From contig CBCPMW010000013.1 of assembly GCA_965120375.1 (NCBI GenBank), positions 62,001 to 126,000 on the forward strand: a stretch of DNA of 64,000 nucleotides, given 5' to 3'. The stretch is from CASPLG01 sp965120375. GTDB lineage: Bacteria; Bacillota; Clostridia; Oscillospirales; Acutalibacteraceae. Under the pieces are notes generated by a model that saw only the letters and a list, made by a program, of their open reading frames with translations, was not told the DNA's origin and ran no database searches. This document shows, piece after piece, positions 9,309 to 17,221 of this stretch (positions within the stretch are counted from its first letter, which is position 1; each line of letters starts with the position of its first letter). A program made the position numbers and the translations under genes.

Positions 9309-11594
9309 TTACTCATTTTGGTCATGCATAGGTTCCATCATTACTTCAACATTATTTTCAGAAGATATTTCAGAACTATCATGGTAATAAATTACCGTAT
9401 CAGCTTGAAGTTCTGAATCTGACTCTGTTTCACTTAAAGACACGCCTTTATGAGTGGAACATCTGAGTGGTAAGTTGTTATTTGCATAGTAGCCTGTTGC
9501 ATTTTCTTGACATGAAGTGGTAGATAATTCTCCTGTAGTTTTGCAGTATGTTGCTTCAATCACATTTGGATCATAATCGTAATCTTTTTGAGTTTTGTTA
9601 CTTAAATACTGCGACATTATGTGTTTCCAGATCCGAACTGCTGAAGATGTTTCTGATATATGTTTAGGGTTATCATATCCTACCCAGATTGCCGAAACTG
9701 CATATGGACTGAGCCCGACAAACCAACTATCGTAACCATCATTAGTAGTCCCGGTTTTACCTATTATATTCCAGTTATCAATATTTGCGCCTCGACCAGT
9801 TCCTTCACTGCCGACTATTACATTTCTTAAAAGCCTATTCATAATCGTTGCTGTTTGAGAACTTATCGCCCTAGAAGGGACATTATATCGGTTGTCAAGA
9901 ATAACGTTATCATTTCTGTCTGTAACATAAAAATAAGAAAAAGGCTTATTATAATGTCCACAATTTCCAAAAATCTGAAACGCAGCTGCCATTTCAAGAA
10001 CTGTCACGCCGACATGTGTGCCACCGGTAGCTAAAGCCGATAAAGATACGGCGTCACTTGAATCTAGACTACTGAACCCTAGCTGTTTAGTTAAAAATTC
10101 GTAACTTTTCGCAGTTGAAATACGATTTAAAACTTGAGCCGTAGGTGCATTTGCAGATTTTTCAACTGCCCATTGAAGAGTAACTTTTCCTCTATAGTTC
10201 TTGTACCAGTTACTCGGCCAGCTTTTGAGTTCGCCACTTCCATCAACATCTATTTGAAGTGGTTCGTCATCAATTAAGGAAGAATAATGATATGCTCCAG
10301 AATCAATTGCCGGAGCGTAAACAGATATAGGTTTTATTGTTGATCCCGGTTGACGTTTCGCAAAGTTGGCTCTATTGTACCATAAATTTCCGGTTTTTTG
10401 TTCTCTACATCCTAAGATCGCAAGAATTCTACCATCTAGTCCCATCAAAACGTATCCGAGTTCAAGTTCTTTATCTTTTGGCATTACATTAGAGTCTTTT
10501 ATCGCATTTTCTGCTATACTTTGAGCTTCACGATCCATTGCAGAGTAAATTTTAAGTCCATTAGTAAACAAAATAGTTTCGGCAGCAGATTTCCCAATAT
10601 GATATTTTACACAAAGGTCATTTATTATGTCCTGCAGCATCGACTCTATATACCAGTTTCTTATTGGATTTACAGCTGAATTTATTCCGTTTTCGGAATC
10701 ATACTGGTCATTAAACACCATATTTTCAGATTCTTTCATGGCTTGATTGTATTCTTCTTCAGTAATTTTACATTGATCAAGCATTTCGTAAAGAACGGTT
10801 TCACGCCGTTTTCTGTTTTTCTCAGGATAATAAAGTGGATTATAAGCAGTTGGATTTTGAGTTATGCCAGCAATCGCAGCACATTCAGCTATAGAACAAT
10901 CTTGAATATTTTTGTTAAAATATATGTTCGCTGCTGCCTGTACACCTCGGCTACCGGCTCCAAAATTTACAACATTCAAATAAGCTTCAATTATTTCATC
11001 TTTGGAATACTTTTCTTCAAAATGCATAGCGCGAAAGATTTCTCTAAGTTTTCTTGTAAGACTAGGTTCATTGTCATCTGTTATATTTTTTATAAGTTGT
11101 TGGGTAATAGTTGATCCTCCGTGACTTTGCGAGCCTCTTAGCAAATTTGTAACAGCACTCATTGTCCTAACCCAGTCAACTCCAGTGTGGTTATAAAATC
11201 TTTTATCTTCAATTGCAATGATCGCATCTTTCATTTTGTCTGGGATATCTTCAAAATCAACCCATATTCTGTTTTCAAGGTTAAAAGCGCGCTGATACTC
11301 TTGAGCAACACCATTTTCATCATTCACATATATGAAACTTGTGAGTGCCATTTTGGATGCACTCAAATCAAGAATCATACTATCATCATCTAGCGATAAC
11401 ACATAAGTTTTGATCGATAAAAGTATAATTATAGATGTGATAGCTATAATTACAGCCAAACTAATAAAAATTCTAAAAAGTAGAACAATAAAAAACGTAA
11501 ATAATCGCTTTTTGTTTTTAGGTCCCGGGGCATTTGATGGACTATTTATCCCAAAACCGTTATAGCTATACTTACTTATGTCTGTCTTTTGCAT
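9309..11594 (-). CDS. Class A penicillin-binding protein (PBP1A type)
   Basis: This bifunctional peptidoglycan synthase has a short cytoplasmic tail, one membrane anchor (about residues 35-60), a GT51 glycosyltransferase domain and a transpeptidase domain. GT51 motifs are EDKRFYNHTGVDW and GGSTITQQLIKN. The transpeptidase shows the catalytic STIK in QPGSTIKPISVY, SAN in EKSANAPTAQ and KTGT in GKTGTTNDGYDSWFVG. I chose ATG 11594 (761 residues) because AAAGGAGCT precedes it and the upstream ATG at 11660 overlaps or precedes the likely promoter. The C-terminal extension is acidic and low in complexity. It acts on the outer face of the membrane. Confidence 0.95.
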   Translation of the reverse strand: MQKTDISKYSYNGFGINSPSNAPGPKNKKRLFTFFIVLLFRIFISLAVIIAITSIIILLSIKTYVLSLDDDSMILDLSASKMALTSFIYVNDENGVAQEYQRAFNLENRIWVDFEDIPDKMKDAIIAIEDKRFYNHTGVDWVRTMSAVTNLLRGSQSHGGSTITQQLIKNITDDNEPSLTRKLREIFRAMHFEEKYSKDEIIEAYLNVVNFGAGSRGVQAAANIYFNKNIQDCSIAECAAIAGITQNPTAYNPLYYPEKNRKRRETVLYEMLDQCKITEEEYNQAMKESENMVFNDQYDSENGINSAVNPIRNWYIESMLQDIINDLCVKYHIGKSAAETILFTNGLKIYSAMDREAQSIAENAIKDSNVMPKDKELELGYVLMGLDGRILAILGCREQKTGNLWYNRANFAKRQPGSTIKPISVYAPAIDSGAYHYSSLIDDEPLQIDVDGSGELKSWPSNWYKNYRGKVTLQWAVEKSANAPTAQVLNRISTAKSYEFLTKQLGFSSLDSSDAVSLSALATGGTHVGVTVLEMAAAFQIFGNCGHYNKPFSYFYVTDRNDNVILDNRYNVPSRAISSQTATIMNRLLRNVIVGSEGTGRGANIDNWNIIGKTGTTNDGYDSWFVGLSPYAVSAIWVGYDNPKHISETSSAVRIWKHIMSQYLSNKTQKDYDYDPNVIEATYCKTTGELSTTSCQENATGYYANNNLPLRCSTHKGVSLSETESDSELQADTVIYYHDSSEISSENNVEVMMEPMHDQNE

Positions 11595-11650
11595 TAATAT
11601 AGCTCCTTTAAACATATCGTTCTGAATCAAAATGCCAAAAACACGCTTAC

Positions 11651-11659
11651 AGTATAACA
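11651..11659 (-). promoter_or_regulatory. Extended -10 promoter for the penicillin-binding protein
   Basis: Minus strand TGTTATACT is an extended -10 box; the region 17 bases upstream is T-rich without a clear -35. It implies a leader of about 50 bases to the start at 11594. Confidence 0.45.
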
Positions 11660-11788
11660 CTTTTGTTTAGATAAAAAAAGTTTAAATTGAATTAAATTTT
11701 AAACTATAAAAATTTGTGCCTAAAATTGTTTTTTTATTTTAGAAAAATCAAGCTCAAAAATAATTTTATTTTTTTATTGTTAAAAAAC

Positions 11789-11817
11789 TAGACTTACTAT
11801 CAACATAGTAATATAAT
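11789..11817 (+). promoter_or_regulatory. Sigma-A-type promoter for the PAAR-like gene
   Basis: Plus strand: -35 TAGACT (11789-11794), 17-base spacer, -10 TATAAT (11812-11817). The start codon is 46 bases downstream of the -10. Confidence 0.6.
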
Positions 11818-11862
11818 TTGGTGAAATAACTTACAATGTTTTTTGCTTGGAGGGGAAATTTT

Positions 11863-12207
11863 ATGGGAATACCAGTGGTTACAGGGGGACAAGCTATGTG
11901 CACTTTCGGGGCTGGAATATTTAATTTGATTTCAACAAGGACAGTTTTGTTCGAAAATAAGCCAGTTCTGACTATAATGGATAAAACTCCCCTTGTAAAT
12001 GTTGTACCGTCCGGTGTAATTTGTAGTGCCATACCAATTACACCTAAACCTTGTTCACCAATTTTTGCTGCGCCCTGGACTGTAGGCACATTAAAGTCAA
12101 GAGTAAATAATTTTGCAATAGTTGACAACACCTGTAAATTGATTTGCAGTCTAGGTGGAGTGTTAAGTGTAATAAATCCTGGAGCGACAAAAGTAACTGT
12201 AACTTAA
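11863..12207 (+). CDS. PAAR-like (DUF4280-type) protein
   Basis: This 114-residue protein matches what I know of the DUF4280/PAAR-like family: MGIPVVTGGQAMCTFG at the N-terminus, then TIMDKTPLVNVVPSG, then APWTVG, a Cys-containing SKLMCxxGG-like segment (here CKLICSLGG) and a closing VxxPGxxxVTV. In characterised systems PAAR-like proteins cap the spike of contractile injection devices and can carry effectors. No sheath, tube, baseplate, VgrG or toxin gene occurs within about 12 kb on the left or 50 kb on the right, so it is an orphan here. The start has GGAGGGG upstream. It has its own promoter and is convergent with nth. Function is inferred from family resemblance only. Confidence 0.75.
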   Translation: MGIPVVTGGQAMCTFGAGIFNLISTRTVLFENKPVLTIMDKTPLVNVVPSGVICSAIPITPKPCSPIFAAPWTVGTLKSRVNNFAIVDNTCKLICSLGGVLSVINPGATKVTVT

Positions 12208-12219
12208 AATTTTAAGTTT

Positions 12220-12849
12220 TTACTCCCGGCAGTCTTTGCAAACTTCCTTTATACAACATTTGCTGCATTTTGGAGATCTTGATGTACAAACGGACCTTCC
12301 ATGAAGGACTATTCTGTGGCAAAAATCGCTTGAATCATTGTCCGGAACTAAATTTTTCATAATTTGTTCAATTTTGTATGGGTCTTTGGATTTGTGAAAT
12401 CCTAAACGATTTGTCAGTCTTATAAAATGGGTATCAACGACGATTGCCGGTCTTTTGTATACGTCTCCTAGAATAAGGTTAGCAGTTTTTCTTCCGATCC
12501 CAGGTAAAGATAAGAGATCTTCCATATTATCTGGAACTTTGGAGTTAAATTCATTTACTATTTTTTTGCACATCTCAGATATATTTTTCGCTTTAGTTTT
12601 GTAAAGTCCACAAGGGCGTATATACTCCTCAATTTCGTGAATGTCAGCACTAGCAAAAGCTTTTGCATTGGGGAACCTCTTAAAAAGTGCTGGTGTTACT
12701 GTGTTTACGCGAATATCAGTACATTGCGCAGATAGCCTTGCAGCTATAAGTATTTCTAGTGGACTGCTATATTCTAGTGAGCACTTTGCATCGGGATACG
12801 CAGTTTTTAGTTTTTCTATGCAAATTAAAATTTTCTGTCTACCATTCAA
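12220..12849 (-). CDS. nth: Endonuclease III
   Basis: Nth is a DNA glycosylase/AP lyase that removes oxidised pyrimidines. The helix-hairpin-helix is LPGIGRKTANLIL with the catalytic lysine in GRKTAN, and the catalytic aspartate is in VVDTHFIRLTNRLG. The iron-sulfur loop CTSRSPKCSKCCIKEVC gives the C-x6-C-x2-C-x5-C arrangement. I prefer the TTG at 12849 (209 residues): AAAGGTGTG ends 6 bases upstream, while the in-frame GTG at 12858 is part of that ribosome site. It is convergent with the PAAR-like gene and divergent from acpS. Confidence 0.95.
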   Translation of the reverse strand: MNGRQKILICIEKLKTAYPDAKCSLEYSSPLEILIAARLSAQCTDIRVNTVTPALFKRFPNAKAFASADIHEIEEYIRPCGLYKTKAKNISEMCKKIVNEFNSKVPDNMEDLLSLPGIGRKTANLILGDVYKRPAIVVDTHFIRLTNRLGFHKSKDPYKIEQIMKNLVPDNDSSDFCHRIVLHGRSVCTSRSPKCSKCCIKEVCKDCRE

Positions 12850-12873
12850 GATAATCACACCTTTACAAGTAAC

Positions 12874-12902
12874 ATTTTACGATTTAATACTTTGTTTTTC
12901 AA
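12874..12902 (-). promoter_or_regulatory. Sigma-A-type promoter for nth
   Basis: Minus strand: -35 TTGAAA (12897-12902), 17-base spacer, -10 TAAAAT (12874-12879), 25 bases before the TTG start. Confidence 0.6.
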
Positions 12903-12997
12903 CAATTTAAATTGAATTATTTTTTAGTTTAGATGATTTAAATTTTATTGTACTATAATGATCTGTAAAATCTGTCTTTTATTGGAGGGGAGCATGT

Positions 12998-13375
12998 ATG
13001 AAAGAAGTCGGAATTGATATAATAGAGATTGATAGAATAAAAAAAGCAATGCAGAGAAGGAATTTTTTAAAGAGAATTTTGGGAGAAGATGAATACAAAC
13101 AACTTGACGAAATGGGGTTCCCAGCTCAAAGTTTAGCTGGAAATTTTTGTGCAAAAGAAGCTTTTTCTAAAGCAGTTGGAACAGGATTTAGAGGAATTAA
13201 ATTTAAAGAAATCCAGCTTATACGAGACGAAAAAAATAAGCCAGTTATAAAACTTTCTGGGAACGCATTTTGTCTTTACGGCGATGAGAGAAACCATTTT
13301 TCTGTAAGTATTTCTCATACAAAAACCTTAGCTTGTGCTGTTGTTTTATTTGAAAGAGGAGGAAAAACAGGGTGA
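12998..13375 (+). CDS. acpS: Holo-[acyl-carrier-protein] synthase
   Basis: AcpS transfers 4'-phosphopantetheine from CoA to acyl carrier protein. The 125 residues contain the magnesium-binding GIDIIEIDRI (residues 5-14), the catalytic block NFCAKEAFSKAVGTG (about 49-63) and SVSISHTKTLACAVV near the end. The start has GGAGGGGAG upstream. The last bases overlap nnrD (GTGA), which signals coupled translation. A TATAAT lies at 12954-12959 but no convincing -35 pairs with it. Confidence 0.95.
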   Translation: MKEVGIDIIEIDRIKKAMQRRNFLKRILGEDEYKQLDEMGFPAQSLAGNFCAKEAFSKAVGTGFRGIKFKEIQLIRDEKNKPVIKLSGNAFCLYGDERNHFSVSISHTKTLACAVVLFERGGKTG

Positions 13376-14289
13376 ATAGAGAACTTTTTAAAAGTGAAAA
13401 ACAAGAATATAATTATCTTACGCTTATTGATATGTCACTTGTTAAGGAAATGCTGGGGGAGAGGGAGAGTGAGAGCTACAAAGGTAGTTTTGGAACACTT
13501 TTTTGTCTATGTGGAAGTAAAAAAATGCCAGGATCTGCTATGCTTTCGATTTTATCGGCTTTAAGGTCAGGAGTCGGAATGGTAAAAGCTGGAGTTTCTG
13601 AATCGATTTATCCAATAATTTCAAAAAAGATTTTGGAAGCTGTGTATACTATTTTACCAGAAAATGAAGAAGGGACTGTATCTAATTTAGCAGTCCAAAA
13701 AATACTAGAAAATGTAAAGAAATGTACGGCGGTTTTAGTCGGATGTGGACTTGGAATTCATGAAAATGTGGATTATACTGTAAAAAGGATAGTAGAAGAA
13801 TTGGAGTTACCCATTTTAATTGATGCCGACGGTATAAATGCAGTAGCTAAATACATAAATATATTAAAAAGTGCCAAGGGTAAAATTATTATAACTCCGC
13901 ATATTGGTGAAGCATCAAGACTTTTAAAAGTTCCGAAAAGTAATATATTAGCAAATAAATTTAAATATGCAAAACATTTGTCTGAAGAGTACAAAGTTAT
14001 AACTGTTTTAAAGGGAAGTGAAACAGTTATTTGTGATGAAAGCGGGAATTTATATTTGAATAAAGCTGTAAATTCAGGAATGGCTAAGGCTGGGAATGGA
14101 GACGTTTTATCTGGAGTTATAGCCTCTCTTCTTGCACAAGGATTTGAGCCTATAAAGTCGGCAGTATGTGGAGTCTATATTCACAGTTTAGCTGGAGAAA
14201 TTTGTAGAAAAGAATATTCTGAAACGGCTATGCTTCCAACAGATTTGATAGAAAAGTTTCCGGAAATATTTATTAAAATGAACAGGTAG
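13372..14289 (+). CDS. nnrD: ADP-dependent NAD(P)H-hydrate dehydratase
   Basis: NnrD repairs hydrated NADH/NADPH (NADHX, NADPHX) using ADP. The 305 residues are the ribokinase-like carbohydrate-kinase domain with LRSGVGMVKAG, ILIDADGINAV and the phosphate-binding AGNGDVLSGVIASLLAQG. The N-terminal epimerase domain (NnrE) that is fused in many Clostridia is absent; only about 35 unassigned residues precede the kinase fold. The start is GTG overlapping the acpS stop. Placement beside acpS is common in Firmicutes. Confidence 0.92.
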   Translation: MNRELFKSEKQEYNYLTLIDMSLVKEMLGERESESYKGSFGTLFCLCGSKKMPGSAMLSILSALRSGVGMVKAGVSESIYPIISKKILEAVYTILPENEEGTVSNLAVQKILENVKKCTAVLVGCGLGIHENVDYTVKRIVEELELPILIDADGINAVAKYINILKSAKGKIIITPHIGEASRLLKVPKSNILANKFKYAKHLSEEYKVITVLKGSETVICDESGNLYLNKAVNSGMAKAGNGDVLSGVIASLLAQGFEPIKSAVCGVYIHSLAGEICRKEYSETAMLPTDLIEKFPEIFIKMNR

Positions 14290-14299
14290 GGGTTATTTT

Positions 14300-14800
14300 A
14301 TGAGAAAAATACTTTTATTTATTATTATTTGTTTTGCGTTTATTATCTCGGGATGTAGTGATAGAACTATTAATCTTCAAGATATATCGACAGTGTTTAA
14401 TGGAATTGCAACTCTTAAGCTATGTGATAAAACCTACGAATGTAAAATTAGTCACACCCAAGGACAAACTAATGTTCTAGAAATAGTAAAACCAAGTGAA
14501 TTAGCCGGTTTTACGTTTTCATGGGAAGGAGGAAAACAAAAGATTACCTGGAATGGCCTTTCTTGCGAAGTAAGTAAAGATTTTTTGCCAAGAGGAGCTA
14601 TGGTTGAAGAATTTATAAACGCGCTAAACTCTATTTCAGAAAAAAAGAATTTAGTATTTAGTTCTAAAACCGATGAAAAGATTATCTTTAAAGGGAAAAC
14701 TGAGTTTTTTGATTTCCAAGCTACCTTTGACAAAAAAGGGGATCTGGTTAGCATTGCAGTTCCTGAAATTAATATGAATGCAGAATTTTTTAAATCTTAA
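14300..14800 (+). CDS. Putative lipoprotein of unknown function
   Basis: I do not recognise the family. The 166 residues start with a basic, hydrophobic signal peptide ending in the lipobox FIISGC (Cys at about residue 19), so the mature protein should be tethered to the outer leaflet. The rest alternates short beta-like stretches with charged turns and has no obvious enzyme motif. It follows nnrD by 10 bases with the ribosome site TAGGGG and is likely the last gene of the acpS operon, since metK downstream has its own promoter. Confidence 0.75.
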   Translation: MRKILLFIIICFAFIISGCSDRTINLQDISTVFNGIATLKLCDKTYECKISHTQGQTNVLEIVKPSELAGFTFSWEGGKQKITWNGLSCEVSKDFLPRGAMVEEFINALNSISEKKNLVFSSKTDEKIIFKGKTEFFDFQATFDKKGDLVSIAVPEINMNAEFFKS

Positions 14801-14913
14801 ATATAGAATATAATTGAATTATTTTTAAAAATAATTTCTAATCTTTAATATATTTATAAATTAAGTTAGCGATATTTGTGGAGAATATTGTTAAAATTGT
14901 TTTTTGTTTTAAC

Positions 14914-14942
14914 TTGACTGTTTTAGAAAGGCATGTTAGAAT
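14914..14942 (+). promoter_or_regulatory. Sigma-A-type promoter for metK-pheS-pheT
   Basis: Plus strand: -35 TTGACT (14914-14919), 17-base spacer, -10 TAGAAT (14937-14942). The expected leader to the metK start is only about 35 bases, too short for an S-box riboswitch. Confidence 0.7.
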
Positions 14943-14983
14943 CCCATGTTAAGAACTATTTTGTTAGTAAGGGGAATTTAAAA

Positions 14984-16168
14984 ATGAAAAAAAAGTTTTT
15001 TACTTCTGAATCTGTTACTGAAGGACATCCTGACAAACTTTGCGACCAAGTATCTGATGCTGTTTTAGATGCTATAATTTCAAAAGATCCTGAAGCACAC
15101 GTTGCGTGTGAAGTTTGTGCGACAAAGGGACTTGTGCATATAATGGGGGAAATATCGACAAATTGTTATGTTGACATTGCAGGGGAAGCTAGAAAAGTTA
15201 TAAAAAATATAGGGTACACTGGGGATTCTAATACTTTTGATGCGGACACGTGTGGAATAATTACTTCCATAAACTCTCAGTCTAGTGATATTTCTATGGG
15301 AGTTGATTGTTCACTTGAAATAAAGGATGGTTCTAAAGATGATTTAAACCAAATTGGTGCTGGAGATCAGGGAATAATGTTTGGATTTGCCTGTGATGAG
15401 TCACCTGAACTTATGCCTCTTTCAATATCGATTGCGCATAAGTTAGCTAAAAAGTTAGCTGAAGTGAGAAAGAACTTAGTTTTACCTTACTTAAGGCCAG
15501 ATGGAAAAACCCAAGTTACTTTAGAATACGATGAGAATGGTCCTGTTAGAGTCGATACTGTTTTGGTTTCTGCTCAGCATAGTGAAGATATTTCTCAGGA
15601 ACAGATGAAAAATGATATCATAGAGGAAGTTATTTTACCTGTAATTCCTGAGAGTGTGAGGAATGACCGAATGAAAATTCTTGTAAATCCTACTGGCAGA
15701 TTTGTAATTGGTGGACCTGAGGCTGATGCTGGACTTACTGGAAGAAAAATAATAGTCGATACATATGGTGGTTATTCACGGCATGGAGGGGGAGCTTTTT
15801 CGGGTAAAGATCCTACTAAAGTTGATAGATCGGCGGCATATGCGGCAAGATATATCGCAAAAAATGTAGTAGCTGCAAAAATAGCATCGAAATGCGAAGT
15901 GCAGATTGCCTACGCTATAGGTGTTGCATCGCCTGTTTCCATTATGGTAGATACATTTTCCACATCAAAAATAGAAGATGAAAAAATATCAAATGCGATC
16001 AGAGAAATTTTTGATCTTAGACCGGCTGCAATTATTGAAAAATTTGGGCTTCGTGCGCCTATATATACTCCACTTGCAGCGTATGGACATATGGGACGAG
16101 AAGATTTAGGAGTAAGTTGGGAAAAGATTGATAAAGTTGATGACTTGAGATCGAGACTTAATGTTTAG
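14984..16168 (+). CDS. metK: S-adenosylmethionine synthetase
   Basis: MetK makes S-adenosylmethionine from methionine and ATP. The protein has 394 residues from the ATG at 14984, which follows AAGGGG and gives the conserved MKKKFFTSESVTEGHPDKLC. Also present are GAGDQGIMFGFACDE, the P-loop-like GGGAFSGKDPTKVDRSAAYA and the C-terminal GHMGRED. The frame extends upstream to 14933 but that part overlaps the -10 box and is not coding. It heads a likely unit with pheS and pheT. Confidence 0.97.
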   Translation: MKKKFFTSESVTEGHPDKLCDQVSDAVLDAIISKDPEAHVACEVCATKGLVHIMGEISTNCYVDIAGEARKVIKNIGYTGDSNTFDADTCGIITSINSQSSDISMGVDCSLEIKDGSKDDLNQIGAGDQGIMFGFACDESPELMPLSISIAHKLAKKLAEVRKNLVLPYLRPDGKTQVTLEYDENGPVRVDTVLVSAQHSEDISQEQMKNDIIEEVILPVIPESVRNDRMKILVNPTGRFVIGGPEADAGLTGRKIIVDTYGGYSRHGGGAFSGKDPTKVDRSAAYAARYIAKNVVAAKIASKCEVQIAYAIGVASPVSIMVDTFSTSKIEDEKISNAIREIFDLRPAAIIEKFGLRAPIYTPLAAYGHMGREDLGVSWEKIDKVDDLRSRLNV

Positions 16169-16188
16169 TGTTTTCAGGGAGGATATTT

Positions 16189-17202
16189 ATGATTGATATA
16201 GCGGCTGAAATTGATAAAAAGAAACTTGAGTTTGAAAAGCAGATCTTAGGTATAAAAAATGTGGGTGAGCTGAATTCTTTAAAAACTGAATATTTGAAAA
16301 ATTTTTTAGGTAAAATGTACCAACAACTAAAAAGTATTGAAGATGTTTCGAAGAAAAAAGATTTCGGAAAAGTGATAAATAGTTTTAGAGAATTTGTAGA
16401 AAATAAAATAAAAAATATATCGGAAAAGCTTGAAGAGAATAAGACTGTGGCTAATTATGATGTATCGATTTTTAAAAGAAACATCGATATAGGAAGTTGC
16501 CATCCAATAATAAAACTGTACAAAAAAATAGAAAAAATATTTGTTAGCATGGGTTTTTCTGTGGTGCAAGGCCCTGAAATAGAACTTGATAGGTATAATT
16601 TTGAAAAATTGAACATGCCAGCTCATCATCCTGCAAGAGACATGCAAGATACCTTTTATATAAATGCTCCAAATATTCTTTTAAGGTCTCATACGTCATC
16701 AGTTCAGATAAGAACAATGGAATCTGAAACCCCTCCTATTCAAGTTATATCTCCTGGAACTGTTTACAGGGTAGATGATATTGATCCTCAGCATACTCCA
16801 ATGTTTTATCAAGTAGAAGGTTTGATGGTAGGAGAGGGGATGTCTTTTGCAAATCTTAAAGCAGTCCTCATACTGTTTCTTAAAGAAGTTTTTGGAGAAG
16901 AAACTAAAGTTCGATTTAGACCCACATATTATCCTTATACGGAACCAAGTGCTGCAATAGATATGTCTTGCACAGAATGTAAAGGCAAAGGCTGCCGCAC
17001 ATGTGGCAATTCCGGTTGGATTGTAGTTTTGGGATCTGGGATGGTGCACCCAAATATCTTAGAAGGTGCTGGTTACGATAGTGAGAGGTATACAGGTTTT
17101 GCATTCGGTTTAGGTTTAAACAGACTTGCACTTTTGTATTACGGCCTCGGTGAAATTAGAAAAATCTATGAAAACAATATAAGTTTGTGGAAACAGCTAT
17201 AA
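16189..17202 (+). CDS. pheS: Phenylalanine-tRNA ligase alpha subunit
   Basis: PheS carries the catalytic core of the alpha2-beta2 phenylalanyl-tRNA synthetase. An N-terminal coiled coil (about residues 1-85) is followed by HPARDMQDTFYI, LLRSHTSSVQIRTM and PMFYQVEGLMVGEGMSFANL. A four-cysteine insert CTECKGKGCRTCGNSGW precedes GMVHPNILEGAGYD, as in many Firmicutes. The ATG at 16189 has AGGGAGGAT upstream (337 residues); the longer frame from 16168 lacks a ribosome site. pheT follows 19 bases later. Confidence 0.96.
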   Translation: MIDIAAEIDKKKLEFEKQILGIKNVGELNSLKTEYLKNFLGKMYQQLKSIEDVSKKKDFGKVINSFREFVENKIKNISEKLEENKTVANYDVSIFKRNIDIGSCHPIIKLYKKIEKIFVSMGFSVVQGPEIELDRYNFEKLNMPAHHPARDMQDTFYINAPNILLRSHTSSVQIRTMESETPPIQVISPGTVYRVDDIDPQHTPMFYQVEGLMVGEGMSFANLKAVLILFLKEVFGEETKVRFRPTYYPYTEPSAAIDMSCTECKGKGCRTCGNSGWIVVLGSGMVHPNILEGAGYDSERYTGFAFGLGLNRLALLYYGLGEIRKIYENNISLWKQL

Positions 17203-17221
17203 AGAGAAGGAGGGTTGTAAT

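Noticed and set aside
14801..14983. SAM riboswitch ahead of metK
   Set aside because: A clear promoter at 14914-14942 leaves only about 35 leader bases, and no S-box core is visible upstream.
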